Positions 1 to 11,284 of a DNA stretch of 64,000 nt are shown here, in pieces. The position numbers and the translations under genes were made by a program. Position 1 is the stretch's first letter. Each line of letters starts with the position of its first letter. The notes under the pieces are model-generated. The model was not told the origin of the DNA. It worked only from the letters and a program-made list of their open reading frames with translations, and searched no databases. Location of the stretch: the NCBI GenBank assembly GCA_014871385.1, contig CM026426.1:16244183-16308182 (forward strand), given 5' to 3'. This DNA comes from Ceratodon purpureus (Eukaryota; Streptophyta; Bryopsida; Pseudoditrichales; Ditrichaceae).

Positions 1-1390
1 GGATATTCAAAAACCGCTCGCGGCCGCAAGATCAGGGTCTCCTGTTTGGCCTTCTTGAGAGCTGCCTCGGCTTCAACACGCACGGCCATGGCCTTCTTCT
101 GATCCCGGACGGCCATGGACAGTGGACCGTTTTCCTCGGCAAGACTTCGCATGGCAAATCTTGCGGTCATCAACTCCTCCTGCAGCTTGGCCACCTTCTC
201 AGAACTTGCCCGCACCACTTCAACCTGGGCCTTGTATTCGGAAGGTGTCCCACTGAGGAAAACTCTTCTCTGCTCCACCAAGGCCGCGTTACTCTCGGAT
301 TCAGCCTTCGCCACGTCCTCCTCCGTGCACCTCTCCAGCACCGCCACCGCCAAGTCCCTCTCCTTCTGAAGTCCTCGCAGTACCTCCGCCGCGGCATCCG
401 CAGCTGCTGTAGCCGCAGTCAACGCCCCCTCTGCTGCAGTCACCGACTCTGGTAAACCAGGAGTCAACGGTTGTCCACGGGCGAGATCCTTGATGATACC
501 GCATAAGCCCTCAACTTGACACCGGAGAGCAACTAGACCAAGCTTGTATTGATTCTTCGTCGCCGTTGCTATACGTCTGCATCGACGCCCTTGTGCTTCA
601 GCCACCCAATTCACCTCCAAGCCATGCACAAACGTCGCGCTAGCGGCCTTCAAGAACCGCATTGCAAAATAAGCATTATCCGGGCGATGTCCATAAACTT
701 CAAAACAAAGCTTGGAAAACTGCCGAGCCTGGATCTTGCTGGTGCAGTTGACAAGCTCGTACCGATTCTGCTGCATCCCCGGCCTCCAGATCTCCTTGAT
801 GTCACCCTCCAACACTTGCGGGTAGACCTTCCCCACATCATCTACCAGAGCACCCCGGTCGCACAAGCCCACATGGTTGGTGAAGAACTCATCCTTGTAC
901 TCTGCCTCACGGCCCGCAAGAGCAGGAGCTACTGCAACCATGGGAGACTGCAACCCTACTGGAATACCACGAAGCTCGAATGTTGCATCCCACTCTGAGT
1001 TACCAATCTCGTATGCAAGATCCACTTCGGTCAAATCACCTTCACCTTGCAAGGAATGTGACCCGGATCCTTTCTCTTCCTCGCTATAATCGATGGATGA
1101 TCGACGCCTCCCACCTCGAGCACTGTTTGGAGTGTTGCCGCCCCTAGACACCTTCCGCTTCCTCTGAAACACCATATTGACGTTCTCTCCAACCTGTATG
1201 TACAGCAGAATAGACGAATTAGGAAACTTAGAATCAAGCAAAGGAAATTCGCAACACAAAAGATCAAGCCTGTAACTCCACAATAGAGACAGTAGGAAAT
1301 CACCTCAACAGGCTCAACTGCACTGTTTTGCTGCAGCCGCACCCAAACAGCTCGAGCAGGCACAAAAGATGTGCGTGGAGTGCCATGCAT
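1..1390 (-). CDS. Unknown spliced protein with coiled coil, 5' part only (3' end outside window)
   Basis: Reading leftwards, an ATG at 1390 opens a short exon (1390-1304) ending at a GT donor. A 110-bp intron (1303-1194) follows, with a TACAG acceptor, and joins in phase to an exon that stays open for about 395 codons to the window edge. The second exon starts basic (FQRKRKVSRGG), suggesting nuclear localisation. An unrecognised globular part follows (about residues 60-250, including the motif EVYGHRPDNAYFAMRFLKAA), then a long Ala/Glu/Lys/Arg-rich stretch (about 280-420) typical of a coiled coil. An uninterrupted frame of this length across a clean splice junction argues for a real gene. I recognise no family and infer no function beyond probable nuclear coiled-coil protein. 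The several plus-strand ORFs here are shadows. Confidence 0.6.
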
Positions 1391-1399
1391 GGTTCTCCA

Positions 1400-3727
1400 C
1401 CTTCTCAAAATCTAGATGGGACAGTCAGGGTCTGCTTTGTTCAATCCTTGGAGACAATGCATGCTCAAGTTAATGAGATTGGACGTGTTAGTGGTGCTGG
1501 ACTGATTGAGTTGGGAGACAATGCATTCGAGGACACCCACATTGTAGTCATGTAGCCGCTGAGATTAGACGTCGTCATCGAGTGGGACCATGGCATGCAG
1601 TTATGGGGTTTGATGACAAAGAATCAAAATAATACATTGCAACTCCCCATAACCCATTCATCCATGTGGCCCCAAGCAACATCACAAACCGGATGCAAAT
1701 CCGCTGAATATTTGCAAGCCATTTAAATGTACACTTAGAACTGATTTCAATATTCAATCTATGTTAGTATAAATGTATAGGTAGAATTTGTTTCTAACAT
1801 GTTGTGAGCCCCATGACCAGAGCCTTGGGCCCATGTCCGCTACTTCTAGACCTGTGACCGTCGCAGACGTAAGATTAACCTTGAAGCCTGATTTGCTTGG
1901 AATCTGTTACAAACTCCCTTGCCTAACTTGGCGTCCAGTTAAAGCAATTAGGAATTCTTCGTTTTTTAATTTTTTTTAATTTCTAGGATCTCAAATTCGA
2001 TATAAGTATGCTCAGAAATTTTACATACTCGTCAAAGCCTTGGTGGCTTGGTGTTCCGAGGCTTCGGGTTTGAACCGACGTGGCAGCCCCAGGGTGCTGG
2101 TGCCGGGTTCAAATCAATCCTCCGACACCCACCCTACCACGCTTTCTTATGCGCAGTGGATGGTGCAAACTTTTTATTTTCTAATTTTTTCTTCTTTTAT
2201 AAGTTATTTTCACTAAGGTGTTCTTTTACTGTATATGAAGATTTTACTATCACCATTTTTTCAATACTTAGAATTATGTTTGACCATTAGCATAGTCTTC
2301 TATAATTCTGAAACTAAATTAAGCAACTGAGTATCCAAGGTTCTTTCCAGAAGTATCTTTATATTCCAAAGTCTAATTAGGTTGAGTACCCCCATGGAAA
2401 ATTTGAGAGACTCATTCCTTTTTTTGGCTCTCATAAAAATTGTTTTCTAGAAGCACATCTAAAAACCTTGATATAGTAAAACATGCATGACGTCACGTAT
2501 ATTTGGTTTTAGAAAAATCTGAACGGTGGTTAGGTGCCTTTATAAGTCTTCAATTTTTGAGCCAAATTATTTTTGAAAAATTCCAAAATCTCAAATTTTG
2601 ACGAATTTTGAAAGAATAATTTCCTATTGATAATAATTGTTATGAATTTAGATTAACATGAACTATGTGATGGTATAATTTCCATTATTTAATTCCACTT
2701 GTTCTGGAAAATCATATTTAAGATCTCACTTTTTGAACCAGGGATGAAACTTGACATAAATCAAATCTATGATTTTTCAAAAAATCACAAGATCTTATCT
2801 TGAAGATCCACACCGTGCAAATGGTAGTAACTAACACAAGAATTCAAGAAGAAATCAAAATAGACGAAAAGCATCCAACCCCTCAAAAATAGCTTCGCTG
2901 AAAGTCGTCCAACGTCGAGAATTTGGACGCTGGAGCGTTAAAGGGTCAAAGGGTCAAGTGCAAACCTCCATCATCATTATTAACCTTTTATGACAACAAC
3001 GATGCTTTGGTAAGATTAAACTTCCAAATTAATGAATCTGAAAATTATAGATTCTTTTTCATTTATTTCCCATTTGCTTGAGCAAGGAGGCTTTGGATGT
3101 TTCCCTTTAGTCTCCATTGTGGAGATTCTTTCACACTTGACGAATGTAACTACTAAGATGGTATTTAGGGGATGGAGATTTTCCCCACACTCATTTAATT
3201 TCCGTAATGGTTCAATTCAGTCGGATAGATTTGACCTTCAAACTTTGTGCCTCCACTAATTTCTAAGAGTCGGAAGGTATGGTTTGAATAATTAGAAGTG
3301 GATTACTTTGGCTCTATTTGAATCAAATCCTATGCTGTGAAGAATTCACAGTGTCTTCAAGTTTTAAAGATGGTAGTGGTTAAATAAATTAAAATAATTA
3401 AAAAATGGAAAATCTTGAATTGGTTCATTTACTCCTGTCTAAGCTAATCACACTTCACTAAATTTTGCAAACTAACCAAATCAGGTTCTAAGCTAATCAG
3501 ACTTTCATCTTAATCAAAACATGTAATAATTATGATTCAAAACGCATATCAAATATCACTAAAAAATGGTGAACCACCGTTTTAGCTTCGGCATAAAGCA
3601 ACTTCAACATTTACAAGCACAACAAAATGGTTTAAAGCAAGTGCACAGTGTTTAGATACACACAGCAACATGTTCTCACACTGCTTCATTTTCTATAGCA
3701 TGCTTGAAATTCTCTGTACTAGGCTAT
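1400..3727. other. Non-coding AT-rich interval
   Basis: Apart from the SINE-like repeat near 2.03-2.17 kb I see only AT-rich sequence with frequent stops in all frames. The interval lies upstream of the partial gene on its left and downstream of the BAH-like ORF on its right, both on the minus strand. No promoter motif stands out. Confidence 0.5.
2033..2165 (+). repeat. tRNA-derived SINE-like repeat, copy 1
   Basis: A GC-rich island in AT-rich DNA carries an A-box-like stretch (TGGCTTGGTGTTCC) followed by two B-box-like strings (GGTTTGAACC and GGGTTCAAATC), the arrangement of an internal RNA polymerase III promoter. A second copy lies in reverse orientation near 63.25-63.37 kb; both share the core TCYGACACCCACCC and GTGGCARCC. 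No complete cloverleaf can be folded by eye, so this is not called a tRNA gene. Confidence 0.45.
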
Positions 3728-5068
3728 CTACACTACAACCATTTTGAATTGACCATGATCGGCCAGGACCGCACCGATGAGTGTAATCTTCTCGTGTCGA
3801 CCATTTATCTGCACAACATTGGCGTGCAAAATTAAATTCAGCTGAGCATTTTGCACATACAGTCTTTGATTAATATTGCAATGTCCATTAGCAACCAACT
3901 GAACTTGCAATTGTACCTTGGTGTCAGGCTGGCCTGGCCGCTGTATGACTAGGTCATACTCTTCTGGAAGTGAGTCTCTGGAGAGGATGATCGAAATCTC
4001 GTTCCGAAGATGCGACACAGGCCACGTTCTGCCCACTTCAATGGTCGGCAACAAAGACTCTCCCAAAATTACAGAGGTCCTAACCATCTCCACTGCAACT
4101 GCTTGATCAATGGCAGTCCAAGCGTCTCCCTCCACACATCTATAACGCGGGTACTGGTAGTTCACATAAAGCATTTGCCGACTTAGATGATATCTAAACT
4201 TAATGCTGTCATGACTCACTACACACTTCAACACATCCCGCCCCTTCTCATACTTGACATCCCAACCCAGTGACATCAAGCTACTCAAAAGTTCCTCTGA
4301 AGGGTTGTTAAAAATGTACATGGATCTGGTTTTCCGTACACTATCCGCACAGGCAAACAAATCCACCATCACATGCACCGGCATGAACCAGTGCACATGA
4401 ACAGCCCTACTGCCTGTGGAGCCTTTCATTGCGGCAGCAATGTCGACAGCACGCTTTCTTCTAAAAAACTCACTTGTGTGCATGTCAGGGAGGGGCCACT
4501 CTGAGTCCGTTAGCTCTGGAAGGGGATGTGCCTCTTGAGTGCCATAGAGCTGATTGCCAGACCGCGGCACATACACAGCCCTCAAGTAAAAAGTTCCATC
4601 AGCCCTCAAATCCTTGTAACCTCGGCCATTACGAGTCGCCTCACCAACCTCATGATGCAGCACAAGGATGACATCTAAAATCGACGTGGGCGGGATCCAA
4701 TCCTCCCAGTATGATGCATAGAGATAGTTGCAGGCTCTAGGCTCGGTGGCTGAAACTACAGGGTCCAAATGGATTTGCCTACGCTCATATGCATGCCTCA
4801 CTAACACGGACTCGAGTTTCATCACAACCTTGCCTCTAACAGTGCTGTAACTCCACTGGAACTCAACGATCCGTGCCTTGTAAGCACCTGCGTTACTCTC
4901 CTCTCCTTGTCTGCGTGAGTCTCGAGCCCACGGCCCAGTGGACGCAGGCTTCAGCGTCACCCAGCTGCCAACCTCCAGTCGCAACGGGATCCACTGTCCA
5001 CCAACGTCTTGGTCGTTGTAGACGACTATTGATTGCACCCCTGCCCGTGGACGCCGACTATTTGCCAT
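3728..5068 (-). CDS. 446-aa protein with BAH-like N-terminal domain
   Basis: Single uninterrupted ORF from ATG at 5068 to stop at 3728. Residues about 30-150 read like a bromo-adjacent homology fold: a Gly-Ser-Trp-Val entry strand with LKP, the segment YKARIVEFQW, a basic patch around VRHAYERR, then SATEPRACNYLYASYWEDW and PPTSILDVILVLHHE, matching the BAH pattern of a chromatin protein interaction module. The middle (about 200-330) is unrecognised. The last 100 residues (WPVSHLRNEISIILSRD onward) alternate hydrophobic positions as a ubiquitin-like or beta-rich domain would, but I cannot assign a family. If the BAH call is right, a nuclear chromatin role is likely. It is one of the few long intact frames here, in contrast to the decayed transposon genes nearby. 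A TATATAAT string sits only about 8 bp upstream of the ATG, too close to act as a TATA box for this start. Confidence 0.6.
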   Translation of the reverse strand: MANSRRPRAGVQSIVVYNDQDVGGQWIPLRLEVGSWVTLKPASTGPWARDSRRQGEESNAGAYKARIVEFQWSYSTVRGKVVMKLESVLVRHAYERRQIHLDPVVSATEPRACNYLYASYWEDWIPPTSILDVILVLHHEVGEATRNGRGYKDLRADGTFYLRAVYVPRSGNQLYGTQEAHPLPELTDSEWPLPDMHTSEFFRRKRAVDIAAAMKGSTGSRAVHVHWFMPVHVMVDLFACADSVRKTRSMYIFNNPSEELLSSLMSLGWDVKYEKGRDVLKCVVSHDSIKFRYHLSRQMLYVNYQYPRYRCVEGDAWTAIDQAVAVEMVRTSVILGESLLPTIEVGRTWPVSHLRNEISIILSRDSLPEEYDLVIQRPGQPDTKVQLQVQLVANGHCNINQRLYVQNAQLNLILHANVVQINGRHEKITLIGAVLADHGQFKMVVV

Positions 5069-5640
5069 CGATTATATACCCGTATCACAAACCAAGTAAT
5101 ACAGCAGGAAGCGCTACTCTGCTGCCGCAACAGACCACCGAGGAAGCCAAATATTCTGGCCCAAAAGACTACTCCAAATCTTCGAAGCTGACTGTGTGCC
5201 AACCAATTACCCTCGGCATCCACTTTCCCGCGCCATTATGTCACTGTTTCAGCTGACATGGCTAACCCTCCACTACCCCGTCCACATAAAATACAGAAAT
5301 AGAATCTTATAATATGAAAACTCAAGCGGCTTCAAGGATAGTCACTCGAGTATAATCAGCCCACCATGGTACAGAGATGTCCAAATCTCTCTAGTAAATA
5401 AATCCGATTGAGTACAGTCCAAACATGTGTGAGTTCCACCTAGGTCACAATGGGAAACTCAACCTCTTGCAGCCATTGGCCGAACCCTGCGAACATGCTG
5501 CTAGAACCGAAGGCTGGCACGAATGGTGATTACTTGCTGAACCGGTTACTTCACTCCGGGCACTGTACCAAGGGCACAACCGAGGCACATGTTGAGGGCC
5601 TCTCCCAGACCCAAAATAATCTCTAATGGGCATAACAATG
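5069..5640. other. Intergenic interval without a recognisable gene
   Basis: Short ORFs occur on both strands but none has convincing composition or similarity. This is the upstream side of the BAH-like ORF, so its promoter should lie here; I see no clear TATA box at a plausible distance. Confidence 0.4.
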
Positions 5641-6600
5641 TATGGGAAGAACCGTCGTGGACGGGCTCAGAAGTATTCATCACGGGATCTCTCGACACCG
5701 AACTTGACGAAGATATAAGTAAATTGCGAGCGAGATATAAAAGAATTGAGGACATTTGGGCTCCAGAGTATGTGTCACGAGATTCCCCGATAGCAACCTG
5801 ACCCAGATAATTATACGTACATTGCGAGCAAGGAACGGAAAACAGAAGAGATTTCGGCTCTACAATATTCATCACGGGATCCCCAGCAGCCAACTTGACC
5901 GAGATATACGTACATTGGGTTTAGGGTAATACAAAAGAATAGAAGAGATGGGGGCTCAGAAGTATTCATCGGGGGATCCCGCGATATTAAACTTAAACGA
6001 GATATCAGCACATGGCGAGCGAGATAGAGAACAGTAGAAGGCATGTCGGTTCAGCATTGTTTTGTCACGGGATGCCCCCAATATCAAACATGACCAACAT
6101 ATTAGAAATGGAAAGCAGATTCGAAACACATCTATAGAAATGAAATATCATTGACAGGAGGAAGGCATGTATTACACGGAAGCCTAACGATCCTTTAGGC
6201 ATGGATGAATTCGATGTCATTAACAGAAGATCAGGTAGAGAATTAACTCAGACGGACTCGTCCTGGGATCTCCCGATGTCATACTTAAACAGCACATAGG
6301 ATCTCCGATCAAAAAAATTGTCTCCCTATACGTTTGCTAATGCAAATTCCATGGCTATCTTGGGAATGATTCTACTCCTCGGATCCATGATCCACGACGA
6401 AGTTGCATACACCACTGCATCAACAGTAACCCACAGAAGAGAGGAAGAGATGTGGGCTCGGAAGTACTCTACTATTCATCGGGGGATCCCGCGATATCAG
6501 AGTTGAATGGGATATCATATGACGAACATACAATCAGGTACAGGGCCTGCGGGCTCGGAAGTATTTTTCACGCAATACCCCAATATCAAACATGACCGAC
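5640..6600. repeat. Degenerate tandem repeat carrying family-1 palindromes
   Basis: Several diverged units of roughly 90-120 bp share the order: GGCTCAGAAGTATTCATC, then a GGATC-centred element (variants of CACGGGATCTCTCGA and CGGGGGATCCCGCGATA), then AACTTGACCGAGATATA, then GCGAGCGAGATA and AAAGAATAGAAGAGATG. Clear units start near 5665, 5860, 5955, 6048 and 6465. The stretch is 3' of the DUF7869-type gene. Units are far more diverged than in the 11-12 kb satellite, suggesting an older array. Confidence 0.6.
6061..6450 (-). pseudogene. Diverged duplicate of the 3' end of the DUF7869-type gene
   Basis: This segment parallels 7605-7965. Both contain AGGAAGGCA..ATTACACGG, then an AACTCAGACG-like string and a GGATSTCCCGATGTC element, then a minus-strand coding tail. 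Read leftwards from about 6450, the tail gives MDPRSRIIPKIAMEFALANV, which aligns with KDPSTRTIPKKAMEAALANL encoded at about 7835-7900. The duplicate lacks the upstream exons and is interrupted by stops, so it is a non-functional relic. The repeat of non-coding flank plus coding tail indicates a segmental duplication about 1.5 kb away from its source. Confidence 0.65.
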
Positions 6601-7187
6601 ATGTTATACTGTAAAGCAAATTTGAAACTATTCTAGACTTGCTACTACTAAATTTATTCTAAACCATGGAAATATTAGAATACGAAATATACAAATATGA
6701 AAGCATCAAATGAATCTCTGTTTTTTATTCAAAGCAACTCTGTTTTGAAGGCATTCCATTCAAAAAATAGTTCACAACCCACACGGGGGACACCTTCGGC
6801 AAGAGTTACAAAAAGATGAAAGTGATCTGTTTTTACATCTATGGTTACCAAACATCGTAGGATATGACGGTCTTGCTAACTACTTGCTTAAGTCCCCTTC
6901 CGATATCTGAGCTGATTAGCAGCAAGAAGTTAAACCGCAGGAGTATATGGAAGATGCCTGCAAGTTCAGAAGCAAAGAGAAAAAGTGGATCAGATGGTAT
7001 GAAGTTTAGGGTTTAAAACCGACAAGTGCAGGTCAAAAGCACGGACTTATCCTCTTGACACTCACCACGAACTCAGCATCAGGCAATGGAATTTTGCGCA
7101 AGACATACAGCAACCGTAATCTATTACTATGAAAACATCAAACAAAGGGGGAGGTTAAGGGTTACGAGGAGATAACATTTCACCTCG
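6600..7187. other. Interval with no recognisable gene
   Basis: AT-rich at first, then mixed composition. No ORF with convincing coding character was seen; the interval could be 3' UTR or flank of the exon at 7188-7526. Confidence 0.3.
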
Positions 7188-7526
7188 TCACTGATGTGGT
7201 GGGCTCCCCAAATCCCCGCTCTCCTCCTCATTTGAATCAGCTATAGAGAAGACCTCCCCGGAGGTGAAGGAAAACTTGATGTCGGAAGCGTTCATGATCT
7301 CCACTTGCTCTAGACCATGTGCAATAGTCCAATCCCACTCCACACCAGGCTGAATTAGGCGTGCAATGCGGTTCCACGGGGGAATGGCTACGCCGTGACC
7401 ACGGGCGCGTTCCACCGCCTTAAACCACGGACGAAGCTCCTCCACTCCTTGTGGGAAAACAACCGGCTCCCACTCGTCTGGCGGGTAAGTTGACACCCTA
7501 AAACCACCGCCCGCCCTCCTCATCAC
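7188..7526 (-). CDS. Hypothetical ORF, possible last exon of the DUF7869-type gene
   Basis: About 110 open codons end in a Glu/Ser-rich acidic tail (SNEEESGDLGSPPHQ). The composition is coding-like, with Trp-rich motifs such as PPDEWEPVVFPQGVEELRPW and PGVEWDWTIAHGLEQVEI. It lies just 3' of the DUF7869-type gene on the same strand, and a plausible acceptor (CTTCTAG) lies upstream, but I could not join it in phase to the preceding exon. It may be a terminal exon whose connection was lost, or a separate gene. No domain is recognised. Confidence 0.35.
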   Translation of the reverse strand: MMRRAGGGFRVSTYPPDEWEPVVFPQGVEELRPWFKAVERARGHGVAIPPWNRIARLIQPGVEWDWTIAHGLEQVEIMNASDIKFSFTSGEVFSIADSNEEESGDLGSPPHQ

Positions 7527-7815
7527 GGCAAATGAACTAGAAGCAGATGAAACACAAGGGAAACTGAAGTTGGAACAACTATTTCGTCGCGCTAAGGAAC
7601 TTATGCTTATGAGGGGGCATATTATACTGTACAGCAGAAACGAAACTCATACAGAAACAAACATCATAGACACGAGGAAGGCAGATATTACACGGGGATG
7701 AGAAACGGTCAAGCAGTGATGACTCTTATTTCTTTAATAGAGAATGAGGAAGACAGGTGACTCAGACGTAATCATCGAAGGATGTCCCGATGTCGTTCGT
7801 AAGTGGCATAGAAGA

Positions 7816-10100
7816 TCATGGATCAACTACGTTATTTCTCTCTAAGTTTGCTAAAGCAGCCTCCATAGCTTTCTTAGGAATGGTTCTAGTAGACGGGTCT
7901 TTGATTTTTGACCAACTTTGAAACAAAGCTGCACCAACAGAGACCCACTCCGGAGCACGCGTCTCTACTACCCACTTAGCAGACCAACAGTTACGGTATT
8001 TCAATGCAAGGTCTCTTTCCACGCTACGAGGTTGCCAAAACTGAATTAAAAATTTCCCATGGTTTACATGGCCTTCCTCTCTGCATACAGCAGTCGCTGC
8101 TCTTCCCTGCCATACAGGACAAATGAGTGGATCTTCAGGTCTCAAAAGAACCGAGCTGCCAGGTCGAATATCACGCCACGGATTGAAAGGACTCTCCGGA
8201 GCTTGGTTTGCTGGGCCACAATACGCTTCTGGTTCCTCATCCTCAGGAGTCACATCCTCAAGTAAAAATTGTAAAAATCTTGGGCGCGGTACTCCGTTGG
8301 ATACGTCCCTCCAGTCATGGCTTGGCCAGAAACCCTCTAACAATTCAGGATTTGTCACTGGCAGAGGCTTATCAAGCTCAGACAACAAACGAGTCTAGTA
8401 GTCAACATAAGGCCCAAAAGCTGCTGCAAATCCCTCGCATTTTGCCATTCCATTTTTCCAGTACTCAATGTATTTTTGGAGTCCGCACTTCATGAATGTC
8501 TTGTTCTCAGTAGCTTTGGCTGCGGTCTCTCTCGCCTTCACCTGATTCCCAGTAGATTTAGGAACCTCACTTCCCCACATAGGTTTGAACGGAACCGGCT
8601 TCGGTGAGCCGTGAGGAAGTTTTGGGCCGCCATCCATGTTTTCATTCCACAATCGAATAGGGGGTCTGTTGAGGGGTAGCCATTGTGGGTTGACGGCTGA
8701 TTTCTTGTACCTCATAACCGGCCAACCATCATCGTCTATAGAGAACTTGAAAAGGTGCATCTCTCCAAGTCCAATAAGGCGTGGTGCACCACTACTTTGA
8801 TAGCCTTTGATGAAAGACTTGAAGTCTGCAACCTCTCGAATGAACTCCGGCATGAATGACAACTCCTGGGACTGCATGAAGGCCTTCATTAGATCCGCTA
8901 GAACAAACGTATTCTTGCTTTTTAATGCCTTCGACAAATGGCTAAAATAAGCGTCAATACCTTTGTGCGTATGACCCACTAGTAGAAATCCAGCCTGAAT
9001 TTCCTTGAAAACACCCCGTGCAGTCAGTAGGGAGAGAAACGCCATGAGATATTGGTTCTTGTTATCTTTGGCGGAGTTATCCGGCTGAAGGTATAACTTC
9101 CTCGGTAAAGGTTTCAACCCTTAAACATCGGGGGATCCCTCGATACGCGGTAGAATGTCGAGGCACCTAGACTTCCCCCTCAACAATGTCTCGAACAGTG
9201 AGTTTTACGGGGGTACTCAAATAGTTTCCCAGACTCCCGAAATGAGGGGCCTTCCAGTCGACGGAACAGCCTCGCCAACGACGATATTGTGGCGTTAGAA
9301 TATCCTGGCCAACACTGAGGACAGTAATGTGCATAGGCGCCATCCCCGTGCCCATGTGAAACCACACCAGTGACGTTCATAGGAAGTTGGCCCAAACCTT
9401 GAGTAGCCTTTGTTGTAACCCGCATCCGGGGAAGGGCGGTTTTTGCAGTATCCATCTTGTCAAGAATAATGCACAGAATCTCACTGGGATTGGGCTTTGA
9501 TTCTTCGCGCCATGCACCATACAGACGACGACAAGAGGCTTGGTGAGCAAGATGCTCCTCCCGGTGCTTCACAACGTCAACATATTCTGGACTTCCGTTA
9601 GCTGACTTCAGAATGAATTCTTGAAGTTGGTCACATGTCGAGCATTTCGCAAAAGAACTTCCAACCAGTTTGATTGCAATATTGTTGAAGAGTGAACTTC
9701 TAATTCTACTAATTGTAAATTGGCTCACTATAGGCAGAGCTAATGCAATCGCATCACTAGCTCTCCAAAGGACAGTTCAATTCAAAGCCTCCCTCAAAAC
9801 GCTGCAGCCTCTCTGGCGAGGTTTGAGGAAGAGGTCCTCTGCGTCCGACACGATGCTTGATGGTCGCACAAGAATGAATTTTGACGAACCAGGTGGAATG
9901 CAAACCCCAAGCCACTGCCCAGAAGGATTAACGTCGACAACAGATCCGATTCCAACATCTCCAAAACGGAGGACGACAAGCTTCACAGACTGCCCGGGTC
10001 GAAGCTCATCACTACGAGCAGTTGATTCCTGAGAGAAGTCGTAACGGGAAGGTCCCACAGACGGCATTTGGGGACCGTCACTGTCACTGCCAGAGTCCAT
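7816..10100 (-). pseudogene. DUF7869-type transposase-like gene, disrupted
   Basis: From ATG at 10100 (MDSGSDSDGPQ) one frame runs to about 9209, broken once by TGA at 9779-9777. An 89-bp intron (9208-9120) then joins in phase to a frame that runs to 7816, broken once by TAG at 8397-8395. The product would be about 730 residues. Its middle carries CSTCDQL, a HREEHLAHQ..CRRLY segment, DKMDTAKTALP, LQPDNSAKDNKNQYL and GHTHKGIDAYF, the order of conserved acidic and His motifs I associate with DUF7869, a presumed RNase H-fold transposase core. The C-terminal part (RPGSSVLLRPEDPL, GKFLIQFWQPRS, EWVSVGAALFQSW) looks like a BAH-type module. The intron contains a family-1 palindrome and the region upstream of the ATG is a tandem array of them. 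Family name is from memory; the gene structure is read directly. Confidence 0.65.
9120..9208 (-). other. 89-bp intron containing a family-1 palindrome
   Basis: Donor CC|GTAAAAC at 9208 and acceptor TTTAAG at 9120 restore one frame across the DUF7869-type coding region (tyrosine-proline, then RLKPLPRK). Nearly a quarter of the intron is the element ATCGAGGGATCCCCCGATG. This is the clearest case of a palindrome sitting in a short intron. Confidence 0.6.
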
Positions 10101-10109
10101 TCTGACGAG

Positions 10110-10400
10110 AGCCAAAGAAGTATCAGGGGATCTCTCGATGAGGGTCTAAATTCTATTCGATCGAGGGATCTCCCGATTAGGATCTCTAAAGCAGTATCAG
10201 GGGATCTCTTGATGAGGGTCTAAATTCTATAGGAATCGGGGGATCTCCCGATGGGGGTCTCTCGATGAGGGTCTCCAAAGAAGTATCGGGGGATCTCTCG
10301 ATGAGGGTCTAAATTCTATAGGATCGGGGGATCTCCCGATGAGGGTCTCTCCATGAGGATCTCCAAAGCAGCATCGAGGGATCTCTCGATGAGGGTAGTT
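10110..10400. repeat. Tandem array of family-1 palindromes upstream of the DUF7869-type gene
   Basis: About 3.3 units of 80-90 bp. Each begins AAAG(A/C)AGTATC, contains two GGATC-centred palindromes (GGGGGATCTCTCGATGAGGG and ATCGGGGGATCTCCCGATG variants), and has the spacer TCTAAATTCTATAGG between them. The array starts within about 15 bp of the ATG on the minus strand, so it occupies the 5' UTR or proximal promoter. Confidence 0.75.
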
Positions 10401-10755
10401 GGGTCCACTAAGAAGCAGCCTCCTCCTCGCCACCCCTGTCCGTACAGTAAAATTACTGTCCGTACAGCAAAATTTCCACAAGAACACGGAAATCACATAA
10501 GTGCAGTTCATTCCACCAACATGCAACATGCAAGGGTTAATGTTAACTAAAAATTCCCTGATTACTTTGCAAATTCTACATAACCCGCGGAGAACTACAT
10601 GAACAATTCTACTTACTATAGGGGATTCCGCAATGGATCACATGATCAGCACATGTAACGTGTACAGGAGATAGAACACACCATTCAAGAGCAATAAAAT
10701 AAACCCGATGGACAAAAGATCTTCCAAGGAAAGACCGAAATACCTGCGCTCCCTG

Positions 10756-10918
10756 CGAATATAATCGGCCCCTTTAAACACCTGAGCAGGTGCTCCCTCC
10801 GCCTCCTCGAATGCTTCTCCGGCACCTCAATCCCATCTTCGGTCCCCCGCAACCCTTCAATCTCAGGTTCTACCACCCGTCTACGACATGCAATGTTGTA
10901 GGAAACTCGTACTCTCAA
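10756..10918 (-). CDS. Possible upstream exon of the DUF7869-type gene
   Basis: A short open frame (IACRRRVVEPEIEGLRG, then HSRRRREHLLRCLKG) ends at a good donor (GCGCAG|GTATTTCG). Its position and strand fit a 5' exon of the DUF7869-type gene, whose assigned coding start at 10100 lacks any DNA-binding region. Phase linkage was not established, so this is tentative. Confidence 0.25.
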
Positions 10919-11284
10919 ACGCGCTAATGAAACAATTCAGAGGAGACTGCTCTGAATTCATGTGAATGAATCAGGAGATGGCGGTCCAGCAGAGAATTTA
11001 AATGAAGTATCCTTGTCAATTCAGAAGGGGGAAACAAGATCAAGCCCTTCAGGTTTGAATTGGAAGGGAACATACATGTCATTATGCATAAACCATCGAG
11101 CAGTACTCTCGTGAGGGTGGTTTCCCTTTCATGATGCAGCGCCACTCGATCGGTCCCCCCTACTTCTGTAGGAGTGTCCATGTCATCACCAGGTCCACTA
11201 TTGTACAAAAGTCGCTCTCTACGAAAGACCAAAATGTATTTATATGTCAAGATCTGTTACATAAATAGCCACTCTAAGGCATGA

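Noticed and set aside
115-998. Plus-strand ORFs at 115-369 and 549-998
   Set aside because: They lie opposite the long spliced minus-strand frame and have the composition of shadow ORFs.
2033-2165. tRNA gene
   Set aside because: A- and B-box-like strings are present but I could not form a full cloverleaf with acceptor and anticodon stems.
5026-5256. ORFs overlapping the start of the BAH-like gene (4873-5256 +, 5026-5223 -)
   Set aside because: Overlap with an intact longer frame and no coding character of their own.
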